DNA of 41,294 nt from Cellvibrionales bacterium UBA5860 (GTDB lineage: Bacteria; Pseudomonadota; Gammaproteobacteria; Pseudomonadales; Porticoccaceae), in NCBI GenBank assembly GCA_002431545.1, contig DJFY01000097.1, forward strand, positions 55,816-97,109. The letters are read 5' to 3'. The translations under genes and the position numbers were made by a program. The notes below the pieces were generated by a model. The model had not been told where the DNA came from. It saw only the letters and a list, made by a program, of their open reading frames with translations, and did no database searches. Shown here piece after piece: positions 7,467-16,064 of this stretch. Positions within the stretch are counted from its first letter, which is position 1, and each line of letters starts with the position of its first letter.

Positions 7467-8870
7467 TCAACGATTGCGCTTGGTTTTGACGTGCTTCATA
7501 AGCCTGCGTTTGCGACTGATTTGTCGCGGCGTAAGCTTATTGGTGCGACCTGCGTAGGGGTTTTCACCACTGCGAAATTCCAGCTTTATCGGCGTACCGT
7601 GCAAAGCCAACGCACGCCGGAAAGTCTTCGCCAGGTAGCGTTCATAATGTTTCGGTATCTCATCAGTCTGATTGCCGTGCACCACGATAACCGGCGGGTT
7701 TCTGCCGCCGGCGTGGGCGTAGCGCAACTTGATACGCCGGCCTCGCACCAGCGGCGGCGGATGCTCGGCGACTGCATCTTGTAGTATCTGCGTCAAACGA
7801 TTCGTGCTCATTGCACCGGTGGCGGCAGCGTAGGCGGCGTCGACAGAGCGATACAGGTTCCCCACACCCGTGCCATGCAGGGCAGAAATAAAATGGATAT
7901 CGGCAAAATCCGCAAAGCGTAATCTGCGCGCCACTTCCTCTTTTAATCTGTCCCGTTGCGTAAGTTCCAGCCCGTCCCACTTGTTGATAGCGATAACCAG
8001 CGCGCGCCCCGCTTCGATAACGTGTCCCATCAGATGCATATCCTGCTCGACGAGACCCTCCTGGGCGTCGACCAGTAGAATCACGACATTGGCGTCGGCA
8101 ATCGCCTGCAGGGTTTTAACAATGGAGAATTTTTCGACCGCCAGCTTGATATTCTTGCGCCGACGAACACCTGCGGTATCAATCAGCGTGTAATCCCGAC
8201 CCTCCCGCTGATAGTCGATGTAGATGCTATCCCGCGTGGTTCCCGGCTGGTCGTACACCACCACCCGCTGCTCGCCAAGCAGGCGGTTCACCAACGTCGA
8301 TTTACCCACATTGGGCCGCCCCACCACAGCAATTTTGATACCGCTTGCTACCGGCGCGCTAGCTTCTTCTTTCGCCGCAGGGAAAAGCGTCAGGGCCTGC
8401 TCCATCAGCTTGCGCACGCCCCGGCCCTGAGTCGCGGTGGTGGCAAACAGATAATCGCCAAAACCGAGCCGATGAAACTCCGCGAGCGCGATGTCGGGAT
8501 CGACGCCGTCAGTTTTGTTCACCACGACGAATACCGGTTGTTCCCGATGGCGCAGGCGGGCGGCAATGTCTTCGTCGACGCCGGTCAGCCCCTCTCGCGC
8601 ATCGACGAGGAAAAAAATAAGGTCTGCTTCATCGACGGCCCTGGCGGATTGCCCGGCCATTTCTGCGTCAATACCCTCTTCACCACCACTAATACCACCG
8701 GTATCAATGGCGACGTAGGGCTGACCGTTAATTTCGCCTTCGCCATATTTGCGATCGCGAGTCAGGCCGGGAAAATCCGCGACCAGCGCGTCCCGACTGC
8801 GGGTGATGCGATTAAACAAGGTCGACTTGCCGACATTGGGCCGACCGACCAGAGCAATAACAGGTAGCAT
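7467..8870 (-). CDS. der: GTPase Der (EngA), ribosome assembly
   Basis: Der is an essential cytoplasmic double GTPase needed for 50S ribosomal subunit maturation. The 467-residue protein has two G domains, each with GRPNVGKST (first at 9-17, second near 184). DFPGLTRDR and DQPGTTRD are the switch I regions, DTGG and DTAG the G3 motifs, and NKTD and NKWD the G4 motifs. A C-terminal KH-like domain contains IKLRYAHAGGRNPPVIVVHGN. Length is close to the E. coli protein. ATG 8870 (MLPVIALVGR) is preferred to a TTG at 8885 because it matches the family start; neither has a strong ribosome site. It lies 268 bp after bamB and has a possible -10 (TAAAAT, minus strand, 8895-8900), so it may be transcribed separately as well as from the bamB side. 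Confidence 0.98.
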   Translation of the reverse strand: MLPVIALVGRPNVGKSTLFNRITRSRDALVADFPGLTRDRKYGEGEINGQPYVAIDTGGISGGEEGIDAEMAGQSARAVDEADLIFFLVDAREGLTGVDEDIAARLRHREQPVFVVVNKTDGVDPDIALAEFHRLGFGDYLFATTATQGRGVRKLMEQALTLFPAAKEEASAPVASGIKIAVVGRPNVGKSTLVNRLLGEQRVVVYDQPGTTRDSIYIDYQREGRDYTLIDTAGVRRRKNIKLAVEKFSIVKTLQAIADANVVILLVDAQEGLVEQDMHLMGHVIEAGRALVIAINKWDGLELTQRDRLKEEVARRLRFADFADIHFISALHGTGVGNLYRSVDAAYAAATGAMSTNRLTQILQDAVAEHPPPLVRGRRIKLRYAHAGGRNPPVIVVHGNQTDEIPKHYERYLAKTFRRALALHGTPIKLEFRSGENPYAGRTNKLTPRQISRKRRLMKHVKTKRNR

Positions 8871-9084
8871 AGGCTGGAGCGTCAAAAAAGAGCTATTTTA
8901 CGCCAAAACCCCGAGACCGAAGCAGCGGATGCGAAACGAGGCCGCAGTAAGCCAGAAAAAGGCATTGAGGTGCGTTTGGTGGGGCTGTCCCGGAACTAAG
9001 CTGGACCGGGCCGGATCACGCCGGAGTGGGCTGGGAAGCCGCACAAAAGGTCGGCCGGAACAGATGGCTGACTGGAGAGCATCC

Positions 9085-9119
9085 GGTGCCGGCCAAAAAC
9101 CGATATGTCCGCCGGCACC
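9085..9119 (-). other. GC-rich hairpin downstream of bamB
   Basis: ggtgccggc (9085-9093) and gccggcacc (9111-9119) form a perfect 9-bp inverted repeat with a 17-nt loop, 19 nt past the bamB stop. No run of T follows in the direction of transcription, so it is not a textbook intrinsic terminator. It could slow read-through into der or protect the bamB mRNA end. Confidence 0.45.
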
Positions 9120-9138
9120 AGCCGCACTGGACAGCCGC

Positions 9139-10383
9139 TCAATCGGATTCGATAAGCAGCTCGTAGGCGGTTAGATCGCCGCTATTATCCTGCACCAGTA
9201 GCAGCTCGTCGTCGGTGATCATATTGATCGAGACGCCGTCGCCGTCCACTTTTACGCGGCCAACGGTTCTGCCGTCCTCAAAAGCCAGCAGGTGAAGATA
9301 GCCTTCGCCGTCGGCAACCGCGACGAAATCTTTGATCGCCAGGGGCGCAGTTAACTTTCTGCGCAATAGATCCTCATTGGTCCAGACCGTGTCGCCGTTG
9401 GAGGCGCGCAGGGAGGACACGCTGTCACCGGTCTCGACAACATACATGCGGCCGATTTGATAAGCGGGTGCGCGGTGGCTGGAGAACACATTGGTCCACA
9501 ACTCTCGACCTGCGCCCCGGCTCAACGCACCGGCGCGCCCCTGGTAACTGGTGACATAAACAACATCCCCCACCGGCACCGGCGTGTTAACGTCGACGAT
9601 GCGCTCGAGTTCAGTTTTACCCTCGCCCGCCGACAGTCGGGCCTCCCAGAGTACAGTCCCGTCCTCCAGCGCAAGCGATATCACCTTACCGTTGCCGAAG
9701 CCCGCGTAGATGCGACCATCCAAGACCACAGGTGTGGCCGTCCCGCGCAGGGTCAACACCGGGACATCAGTGACAAAACGCCACAGCAAGGTGCCGTCGG
9801 CAACCGCGAGTCCGTGCAGCTTGCCATCCTGAGTTTGCGCGACGACAACGCCATCCTGGGCTACCGGGGGTGCCAGTATTTCACTGGTCAGCGGCATCCG
9901 CCATTGTTCTTCTCCGGTTTCGCCGGAAAGCGCGATCAGTTCACCATTGAGGCTACCCACCAGTACCAGACCGGCACCTGCACCCACGCCACCGGTAAGC
10001 CTTACCTCGAGATCGGTACGCCAGATTCGGTCGCCATCTTCCAGAGACAAAGCACTCACGCGACCTCGCGTATCGGCGGCATACACCTGGCCCTCGTAGA
10101 GCACGGGCTGTAGCCTATCCTCGTAATCGTCCAGGCTTTTCCCGACCGAGGTGCGCCAGCGTTTTTTAATGCGAACAGCCTCCTCGTAATCGCGCAATTC
10201 TCGCGGCTCACCGGCTTCTTCGTCATCTTCGCCGTCTAATTCGTCATCGCCCAGGTCGACATCACCAAGTTCGACGTCTGTGACAACCGCATCATCCTGT
10301 TCCCCCTCGTCCTGCCACCAGGACAGGGCGCCACAGCCCGACAGCAGAACAGTCACGCAAAACAAACATAGCCATCGTTTCAT
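9139..10383 (-). CDS. bamB: Outer-membrane protein assembly lipoprotein BamB
   Basis: BamB is a lipoprotein of the BAM complex that assists BamA in inserting beta-barrel proteins into the outer membrane. The 414-residue protein starts with a lipoprotein signal (MKRWLCLFCVTVLLSGC; lipidated Cys17), followed by an acidic linker (about 25-60) and an eight-bladed PQQ-type beta-propeller. The propeller shows repeated blades such as GEVYAADTRGRVSALSLEDG-like, NGELIALSGETGEEQW and DGTLLWRF. Length is slightly above E. coli BamB (392) because of the acidic insert rich in D and E after the lipid anchor. The start overlaps the yfgM stop by four bases (ATGA), indicating translational coupling in the hisS-yfgM-bamB group. 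Confidence 0.96.
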   Translation of the reverse strand: MKRWLCLFCVTVLLSGCGALSWWQDEGEQDDAVVTDVELGDVDLGDDELDGEDDEEAGEPRELRDYEEAVRIKKRWRTSVGKSLDDYEDRLQPVLYEGQVYAADTRGRVSALSLEDGDRIWRTDLEVRLTGGVGAGAGLVLVGSLNGELIALSGETGEEQWRMPLTSEILAPPVAQDGVVVAQTQDGKLHGLAVADGTLLWRFVTDVPVLTLRGTATPVVLDGRIYAGFGNGKVISLALEDGTVLWEARLSAGEGKTELERIVDVNTPVPVGDVVYVTSYQGRAGALSRGAGRELWTNVFSSHRAPAYQIGRMYVVETGDSVSSLRASNGDTVWTNEDLLRRKLTAPLAIKDFVAVADGEGYLHLLAFEDGRTVGRVKVDGDGVSINMITDDELLLVQDNSGDLTAYELLIESD

Positions 10384-11123
10384 TTGGCAGATTCCTGTTC
10401 AGGGGTTTCCACGGTTTGGTCCTGCGCGGGATCGCCACCGCTCACAGACGAGCCCGCCGCAACCGGGTTTACCTCCGGTGGCAGCACCCGGTTGAGTTTC
10501 AGCTCCAGCATGCGATTGGAACCGGCGGCGACGAGGTCGTTCGCGGTTTGATAGGCGGCGAGCGCGGCCTCGTGTTCGCCGGCGGCGAAATGAACATCTC
10601 CGCGCAATTCAGCAAACTGGGCAGCCATACCTTCCGGCACTTCACCCTGTAACAGCGACAGCGCCTTAGCGAGTTGATCCTGTGCCAGATGCAGTCGCGC
10701 CAGTCGCAAGCGGGCAACCGCCTGTAATTCGCGGTCCCCGCCATCGTCCACCACACTTTGTAGTGCGGCTGCGGCGGCTTCATAGTCATCTTTTTCCACC
10801 GCCAGCCGCGCCTGTAACATATTGGCGAAACGGGCGTACTGGCTGCCGCGGTATTGCTCAGTGAGAGAATTTGCAAGATCTTGTATGCGTTGCTGATCGT
10901 CTTCGGGCAACTCTGCCAGCGAAGTCACTTCGGCGAGTGTCATCATTTCGTTAAACAGCAACGAGGCTTTCGCCGCCTGCCGTTCCTGATAGCCCTGCCA
11001 CTGCTGCCAGCCAAACCAGCCGCCAACCACAATGAGAACAGTGACGACGATGCGCATGCCGTTTTCGCGCAACCAGCGTTTCAGTGATTCGATCTGTTCT
11101 TCGTCGCTTAAATGCTCCGCCAC
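10380..11123 (-). CDS. yfgM: YfgM-like membrane-anchored TPR protein
   Basis: This is a 247-residue single-pass inner-membrane protein of the YfgM/tetratricopeptide_21 family. In E. coli YfgM associates with the SecYEG translocon and periplasmic chaperones such as PpiD. It has a cytoplasmic N-terminus (MAEHLSDEEQIESLKRWL), one transmembrane helix at about 25-41 (IVVTVLIVVGGWFGWQQW), and a periplasmic TPR-like region. Repeats include YEAAAAALQSVVDDG and ALAAYQTANDLVAAG. It has a proline- and glutamate-rich tail. The start is GTG at 11123, with ggag nine bases upstream. Its place between hisS and bamB is the conserved gammaproteobacterial order and supports a role in envelope protein biogenesis. 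Confidence 0.93.
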   Translation of the reverse strand: MAEHLSDEEQIESLKRWLRENGMRIVVTVLIVVGGWFGWQQWQGYQERQAAKASLLFNEMMTLAEVTSLAELPEDDQQRIQDLANSLTEQYRGSQYARFANMLQARLAVEKDDYEAAAAALQSVVDDGGDRELQAVARLRLARLHLAQDQLAKALSLLQGEVPEGMAAQFAELRGDVHFAAGEHEAALAAYQTANDLVAAGSNRMLELKLNRVLPPEVNPVAAGSSVSGGDPAQDQTVETPEQESAK

Positions 11124-11153
11124 CGTTTAAGTCTCCGGTCGTTGTCACACTGC

Positions 11154-12431
11154 CTAAACGACAGCGAGCAATTGATTGATCAGTGTCGCCGCGTCCGCGA
11201 CGGGCAACGTTTGTTGTTCATCCCGCCGCAGATACTTGACGGTAAGCGTTCCTGCTGCAGCTTCGCTGTCACCGATAATCAGCGCCACTTCAGCGCCGCT
11301 ACGATCGGCTTTCTTCAACTGGCTTTTGAAACTGCCACCGCCGCAGTGGTTCTGCAGACGCAGGCCAGGGCAAAGTTCACGCAGTGTCTCGCTACAGGTT
11401 AAAGCAACACTTTCCTGGCCTGCTGCTACAACCATATAGGCATCCAAAATCCGGCCGACACTATCGGGTACCGACCCGACGGCGTCAAGCAACAGCACCA
11501 GACGCTCCTCGCCCATGCCAAAACCGACTGCCGGGGTCGGCGCGCCCCCCAGGTGCGCCACCAGGCCGTCGTAACGGCCGCCAGCGCAAACCGTGCCCTG
11601 CGCGCCGAGGGCATCGGTAACCCACTCGAATACGGTCTTGCCGTAGTAATCGAGTCCGCGCACCAGATGAGGGTTGATCTCAAACTCGACGCCCGCCTGC
11701 TCCAGCAAATGGCACAGTTGATCGAAATGCGCACGCGATGCTTCATCGAGGAAATCCATTAGATTGGGTGCATCTGCAAGCAGTGCTTGGGTACCCTCGT
11801 TCTTGCTGTCCAGAATGCGCAAGGGGTTGCTATCGAGGCGCCGCTGACTGTCCTCATCCAGCGCCTGCCGATGCGCGCTCAGATAGTCGACTAGCGCCTC
11901 CCTGTAGCCCGCACGCGCCTCAGCGGTGCCGAGCGAGTTAAGCTGCAGCCGGACATGTCGATCGAGCCCCAGGTCGCGCCAAAGCCGAGCTGTCATAACC
12001 AGCATTTCAGCGTCGATGTCCGGGCCCTCGAGACCAAAAACTTCGGCGCCGATTTGATGAAACTGTCGCAGCCGGCCCTTCTGGGGACGCTCGTAGCGAA
12101 ACATGGGGCCGCTGTACCAGAAACGCTGAACCTGGTTGCGCAACAGGCCATTTTGCAGCGCCGCACGCACGCAGCCGGCGGTGCCTTCCGGACGTAGCGT
12201 GACGCTGTCGCCATTGCGGTCCGCCCAGGTATACATTTCTTTTTCGACAATATCGGTCACTTCGCCGATAGAGCGTTTGAATAACTCAGTACTTTCCAGC
12301 AAGGGGAAACGGATCTCCCGATAGCCATAGCACTGCAGACACCGCTGCACAGTATGTTCGACGTATCGCCAGACCGGCGACTGCTCGGGCAGCAGGTCAT
12401 TCATGCCCCGCAGTGATTGTATGGTTTTCAA
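11154..12431 (-). CDS. hisS: Histidyl-tRNA synthetase
   Basis: This class II aminoacyl-tRNA synthetase charges tRNA-His in the cytoplasm. At 425 residues it is full length. Motifs include GMNDLLPEQSPVW near the N-terminus, TLRPEGTAGCVRA, the motif 2 loop RYERPQKGRLRQFHQIGAEVFG, the HisA signature RGLDYYGKTVFEWV and CAGGRYDGL. The anticodon-binding domain occupies roughly the last 100 residues. The start is an unusual TTG at 12431. The first ATG codon (12404) would delete KTIQSLRG, which is conserved in HisS. A CGGA sequence lies seven bases before the TTG. The ispG stop codon is only a few bases upstream, so the two are probably cotranscribed. Confidence 0.97.
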   Translation of the reverse strand: MKTIQSLRGMNDLLPEQSPVWRYVEHTVQRCLQCYGYREIRFPLLESTELFKRSIGEVTDIVEKEMYTWADRNGDSVTLRPEGTAGCVRAALQNGLLRNQVQRFWYSGPMFRYERPQKGRLRQFHQIGAEVFGLEGPDIDAEMLVMTARLWRDLGLDRHVRLQLNSLGTAEARAGYREALVDYLSAHRQALDEDSQRRLDSNPLRILDSKNEGTQALLADAPNLMDFLDEASRAHFDQLCHLLEQAGVEFEINPHLVRGLDYYGKTVFEWVTDALGAQGTVCAGGRYDGLVAHLGGAPTPAVGFGMGEERLVLLLDAVGSVPDSVGRILDAYMVVAAGQESVALTCSETLRELCPGLRLQNHCGGGSFKSQLKKADRSGAEVALIIGDSEAAAGTLTVKYLRRDEQQTLPVADAATLINQLLAVV

Positions 12432-12434
12432 TTT

Positions 12435-13562
12435 TTATTCCGTACGGGTTCGGTCCGAGACAATCAGTCGATCGAGAGACTGCGCTTTCATCGCTACGCG
12501 CTGCCGAATGCGTTGCTCCAGATTGTCGACGAGGTTGTCCTGGGCAATTTTTTCCGAGGGCTTGCCGTCGACAAACAACATATTGTTGGGAGAGGCCCCG
12601 GTGAGGCCAATTTCGGCGGTTTTCGCCTCACCCGGCCCATTGACAATACAACCGACGATGGCAACGTCGAGGGGTACGCTGATATCTTCCAGCCGCCGCT
12701 CAAGTTCGTTCATAGTGCCGATGACATCGAAATTCTGCCGCGAACAACTCGGGCAGGCAACAAAGTTAATGCCCTTGCTGCGCAGCCTCAGGCTCTTAAG
12801 CATGTCCCAGCCGACCTTAACTTCCTCAACCGGATCGGCGGCAAGCGATACGCGAATAGTGTCGCCAATGCCTTCGAGCAGCAACGCCCCCATGCCGATC
12901 GCAGACTTTACCGTGCCGCCGCGCAGGCCACCCGCTTCGGTAATACCGAGGTGCAGAGGATTATCAATTTGCCCGGCAATGAGCCTATAGGCGGCTATGG
13001 TCATAAAGATATCCGAGGCTTTCAGGCTGAGTTTGAAGTTGTCGAAATCGAGCCGGTCGAGAATATCTACATGACGCATGGCGGATTCCACCATCGCCTC
13101 GGGATTGGGTTCGCCATACTTGCGCTGCAGATCGCGCTCCAGGGAACCTGCATTGACGCCGATACGAATCGGGATATTCAGATCCCGCGCCTTGTCGACC
13201 ACGGCGCGGACTTTAGCTTCCTTGCCAATGTTTCCCGGATTGATGCGCAGGCAATCGACACCGTAGTCGGCCACCTTCAGGGCGATGTTATGATCGAAAT
13301 GAATATCGGCTATCAGCGGAACTTGCACGCGTTTGCGAATCTCACCAAAGGCTTCAGCCGCATCCAGTGTCGGCACCGAGACGCGCACCAGATCAGCACC
13401 GGCGGCACATATACGCTCGATCTGCGCGACAGTGGCCTCGACGTCGGTGGTCTCCGTGTTAGTCATACTCTGCACGGAAATTGGGGCGTCGCCACCCACC
13501 GGTACATTGCCCACCATAATCTGGCGCGATACGCGGCGTTTAATAAAAGCAGGGGTAGTCAT
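12435..13562 (-). CDS. ispG: 4-hydroxy-3-methylbut-2-enyl diphosphate synthase IspG
   Basis: IspG (GcpE) catalyses the penultimate step of the MEP isoprenoid pathway, reductively opening MEcPP to HMBPP with a [4Fe-4S] cluster. The 375-residue protein has an N-terminal TIM barrel (LIADIHFDHNIAL, RINPGNIG, IPIRIGVNAGSLE) and a C-terminal cluster domain. Cys270 and Cys273 (ACPSCSR) and Cys305 (VGCIVNGPGE), with Glu312, are the expected cluster ligands. The ATG at 13562 matches the family N-terminus. It needs the Fe-S machinery encoded further upstream on the same strand. Three bases separate its stop from the hisS start. Confidence 0.98.
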   Translation of the reverse strand: MTTPAFIKRRVSRQIMVGNVPVGGDAPISVQSMTNTETTDVEATVAQIERICAAGADLVRVSVPTLDAAEAFGEIRKRVQVPLIADIHFDHNIALKVADYGVDCLRINPGNIGKEAKVRAVVDKARDLNIPIRIGVNAGSLERDLQRKYGEPNPEAMVESAMRHVDILDRLDFDNFKLSLKASDIFMTIAAYRLIAGQIDNPLHLGITEAGGLRGGTVKSAIGMGALLLEGIGDTIRVSLAADPVEEVKVGWDMLKSLRLRSKGINFVACPSCSRQNFDVIGTMNELERRLEDISVPLDVAIVGCIVNGPGEAKTAEIGLTGASPNNMLFVDGKPSEKIAQDNLVDNLEQRIRQRVAMKAQSLDRLIVSDRTRTE

Positions 13563-13616
13563 TGTGCGTGGTTACGGGGAAACCCGCCTACAGGATCTGG
13601 TGGGGGCCGACACGAA

Positions 13617-14060
13617 TCACAGACGATTCGAACCAACGGTTCCGGCTTCGGCGTTGACACCGAAAAAAAACAACAGGAGAACGATCAACAACAGTAGGGC
13701 CAACCCGCAGCCTGCCAATATGAGGCCGTTTTTTTCCTTCCACCTGTCGCTCCACTTGGTCGAGCTTCCTCCCCCCGGCTGGTTTTGCTTACCGTTTTCT
13801 ACCAGGCTCTCAAAGCCCTCCAATATCGGCATATCACTGATACCGACCAGCGCGCAATAACTGCGTATGTAGCCCCGCACGTAGACCGGGGCGGGCAGTT
13901 TCTCGTAATCGTCGGCCTCTAGCGCGCGCACGGACCGGACGGTCAAACCCAGGGCTGTGGCGGCCTGTTCAACTGATATGCCCGCCTCATTTCGCGCCTT
14001 GCGCATCTGCAAGCCCGGTAATCGGAGGTTCTCCTTAGCACCTGTTTCTTCGCTCACCAT
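13617..14060 (-). CDS. rodZ: Short RodZ-like helix-turn-helix membrane protein
   Basis: This 147-residue protein has the RodZ N-terminal helix-turn-helix (about 10-85; MRKARNEAGISVEQAATALGLTVRSVRALEADDYEKLPAPVYVRGYIRSY in overlapping parts) and one transmembrane helix (about 113-131). RodZ couples the MreB cytoskeleton to the cell-elongation machinery. Only about 16 residues follow the membrane helix. The proline/threonine-rich linker and periplasmic DUF4115 domain of the 330-residue relatives are absent, and no continuing frame for them exists in the 54 bp before ispG. The start is ATG 14060, seven bases after the pilW stop; a longer upstream frame overlapping pilW is not credible. Its position between pilW and ispG is the normal rodZ location. 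It may be a naturally minimal RodZ or a truncated gene. Confidence 0.85.
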   Translation of the reverse strand: MVSEETGAKENLRLPGLQMRKARNEAGISVEQAATALGLTVRSVRALEADDYEKLPAPVYVRGYIRSYCALVGISDMPILEGFESLVENGKQNQPGGGSSTKWSDRWKEKNGLILAGCGLALLLLIVLLLFFFGVNAEAGTVGSNRL

Positions 14061-14067
14061 ATCGACA

Positions 14068-14874
14068 TCAGATTTGTTGTAACCATTCCTTGTATTCGAG
14101 GTATTCCTGGGAATAGGGAAACAATTCCTCGAGCGCGAGCGCCTTGCTCGCTTCACCATCCTTATTGCCAAAACCCCGCTCTACCCGGATCGCCAGCCAT
14201 AGCGCGCGGGCGGTAGGTCCGGTAAGCCGTCGATGCTGATCCAGATGACGTTTGGCGCGCGGCAGATCACCCTCTCGAAAATAGACTTCCGCCAGTTCTA
14301 TGTGCGCTTTAGTCATTCGGGAATCCAGCGTGATCGCCTTGTCCCAGGCCTGCTTGGCTTCCTCGATACGCCCCAGGCGCTCCGCCGCCAGCCCTAAGCT
14401 AACGTAGGCTCGCGCGCGACGCGGGTAATTGACGTCGGCCACGACCTCGGTGAACAGAGCGTGCGCTTCCTCGTAGCGCTCGAGGCGGTAGAGGAATACG
14501 GCAAAATTATTGCGCCCCATCGTGTGTTCAGGATCGTACTGCAGGGCCTTGCGAAAATGCTGCTCGGCCAGCTCGTTTTCTTTTTCAAACTGATAGAGCA
14601 AGGCCAGGCCACTGTGGGCAGGCGCGGAGCGTTCGTCGATTTCCAGCGCCTTGCGAAAATTAAAGCGGGCCTTGCTGCGCTCACCCTTGGTCAGGTAACC
14701 AATGCCAAGCTGAACATAGTTGTTCAAGGCCTGGGCTCTGTTGTTTTTTTTCTCGGCCTCAGAATTAACCATGGTCAGCGAGCGCGTGGTCGTGGTGGTG
14801 GACGTCGTGCAACCGATGCCCGACACCAGTAACATCACCGATACCAGCCCGGCCGCTATTCTCTTTATTGACAT
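14068..14874 (-). CDS. pilW: Type IV pilus biogenesis/stability protein PilW (PilF)
   Basis: PilW/PilF is an outer-membrane-associated TPR lipoprotein required for multimerisation of the PilQ secretin. The 268-residue protein has a signal peptide ending in VSGIGC with candidate lipidated Cys22. The lipobox is imperfect because the -3 residue is Gly, not Leu. A threonine-rich stretch follows, then TPR units: NYVQLGIGYLTKGERSKARFNF-like, APAHSGLALLYQFEKENELA, YEEAHALFTEVV and EEAKQAWDKAITLD. ATG 14874 is preferred over GTG 14880 and TTG 14886. It starts 17 bases after the rlmN stop and runs into rodZ. No other pilus genes are in the window, but this location is the conserved one. Confidence 0.92.
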   Translation of the reverse strand: MSIKRIAAGLVSVMLLVSGIGCTTSTTTTTRSLTMVNSEAEKKNNRAQALNNYVQLGIGYLTKGERSKARFNFRKALEIDERSAPAHSGLALLYQFEKENELAEQHFRKALQYDPEHTMGRNNFAVFLYRLERYEEAHALFTEVVADVNYPRRARAYVSLGLAAERLGRIEEAKQAWDKAITLDSRMTKAHIELAEVYFREGDLPRAKRHLDQHRRLTGPTARALWLAIRVERGFGNKDGEASKALALEELFPYSQEYLEYKEWLQQI

Positions 14875-14891
14875 CGACACCGCCAAGTTGC

Positions 14892-16052
14892 TTAACCCGT
14901 CAACACGCGCACAGGGCGCGCCTCATCCGCACCCGCCCGCGCCCGATAACGCTCGCTGCGACGGGTGCGGTCGTTGACCTGCCCCGCCAGCTGACCACAG
15001 GCAGCGGCGATATCATCACCGCGGGTGGTCCTGATAGTCACAGTGTAACCCGCGTCGGCAAGAATATCCCTGAAACGATACATGGCGTTGTTGGATACGC
15101 GCCGATAGGCTGTGCCGGGAAATTCGTTAAACGGGATCAGATTGATTTTGCAGGGTGTATGCCGCAGCAGAGACGCCAGTTCCTGAGCGTGTTCCATTCG
15201 GTCGTTGACGTTGCCGATTAAGGTGTACTCGACGGTGATTTTGCGCCGCTGATCCGGTAGCGCATCCAGATAGCGATTGGCGGAGGCCAGTAAATCGGCG
15301 ATCGGGTATTTCCGGTTGAGAGGAACCAGCGTATCGCGCAGGGCGTCGTTGGGCGCGTGCAGGGATATGGCGAGGGAAACATCGGTAACTTCACCGAGCT
15401 TGTCGAGCGCCGGAACAACCCCGGCGGTGCTGAGCGTTACCCGTCGTTTCGACAGCCCATAAGCACAATCGTGCATCATCAGATTGACCGCTTCGACAAC
15501 GTTGTCGAAATTGAGCAGGGGCTCCCCCATACCCATAAGCACCACGTTACTCACCGCGCGACCGCTTGCGCTCAGTGCACGCTCCGCGATCCACACCTGA
15601 CTGACAATTTCCGCGGTCTCCAGGTCGCGATTGAAGCCCTGTTTTCCCGTGGCGCAAAAACTGCAATCCAAAGAGCAGCCAACCTGGGAGGACACGCACA
15701 ACGTACCGCGGTTTTTCTCGGGAATAAAGACGCTTTCGACGCAGTTATCACCCGCCACCTGCACCAGCCATTTGGCAGTGCCGTCCCGAGAGGCGGTGTG
15801 TGAAACCACCGTCGGCACACGCACCTCGGCAATTTCCTGAAGCCGCGTGCGCAACGCTTTCGACAAATCTGTCATTTGAGCGAATTCGGTGACGCCGCGC
15901 TGGTGGATCCATTTCAGCAGTTGTTTTGCGCGAAAGGGCTTCTCTCCAATATCGGAAAAAAAAGCCGTGAGCTGCGGTTCGCCCATGCCCAGCAAATTGA
16001 CCTTGGCCGGCAAAGCGCCGTCATCGCAATCTTTGTGTCTGGGCTTGTCCAT
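14892..16052 (-). CDS. rlmN: Dual-specificity 23S rRNA/tRNA methyltransferase RlmN
   Basis: RlmN is a radical-SAM enzyme that methylates C2 of adenine 2503 in 23S rRNA and adenine 37 in some tRNAs. The 386-residue protein has an N-terminal RNA-recognition region and the cluster motif Cys126, Cys130 and Cys133 (CSLDCSFC). It also has the SAM-binding GMGEPLLN, ISLHAPND and a late Cys in GDDIAAACGQLAG that should carry the transient methyl. The ATG at 16052 lacks a strong ribosome site but lies 12 bases from the ndk stop, suggesting coupling. It is a client of the Isc system encoded upstream on this strand. Confidence 0.97.
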   Translation of the reverse strand: MDKPRHKDCDDGALPAKVNLLGMGEPQLTAFFSDIGEKPFRAKQLLKWIHQRGVTEFAQMTDLSKALRTRLQEIAEVRVPTVVSHTASRDGTAKWLVQVAGDNCVESVFIPEKNRGTLCVSSQVGCSLDCSFCATGKQGFNRDLETAEIVSQVWIAERALSASGRAVSNVVLMGMGEPLLNFDNVVEAVNLMMHDCAYGLSKRRVTLSTAGVVPALDKLGEVTDVSLAISLHAPNDALRDTLVPLNRKYPIADLLASANRYLDALPDQRRKITVEYTLIGNVNDRMEHAQELASLLRHTPCKINLIPFNEFPGTAYRRVSNNAMYRFRDILADAGYTVTIRTTRGDDIAAACGQLAGQVNDRTRRSERYRARAGADEARPVRVLTG

Positions 16053-16064
16053 AGGAAACGTGAA

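Noticed and set aside
12417..13697. A 426-codon plus-strand frame
   Set aside because: It is the antisense of ispG; its codon pattern mirrors the real gene and shows no family motif.
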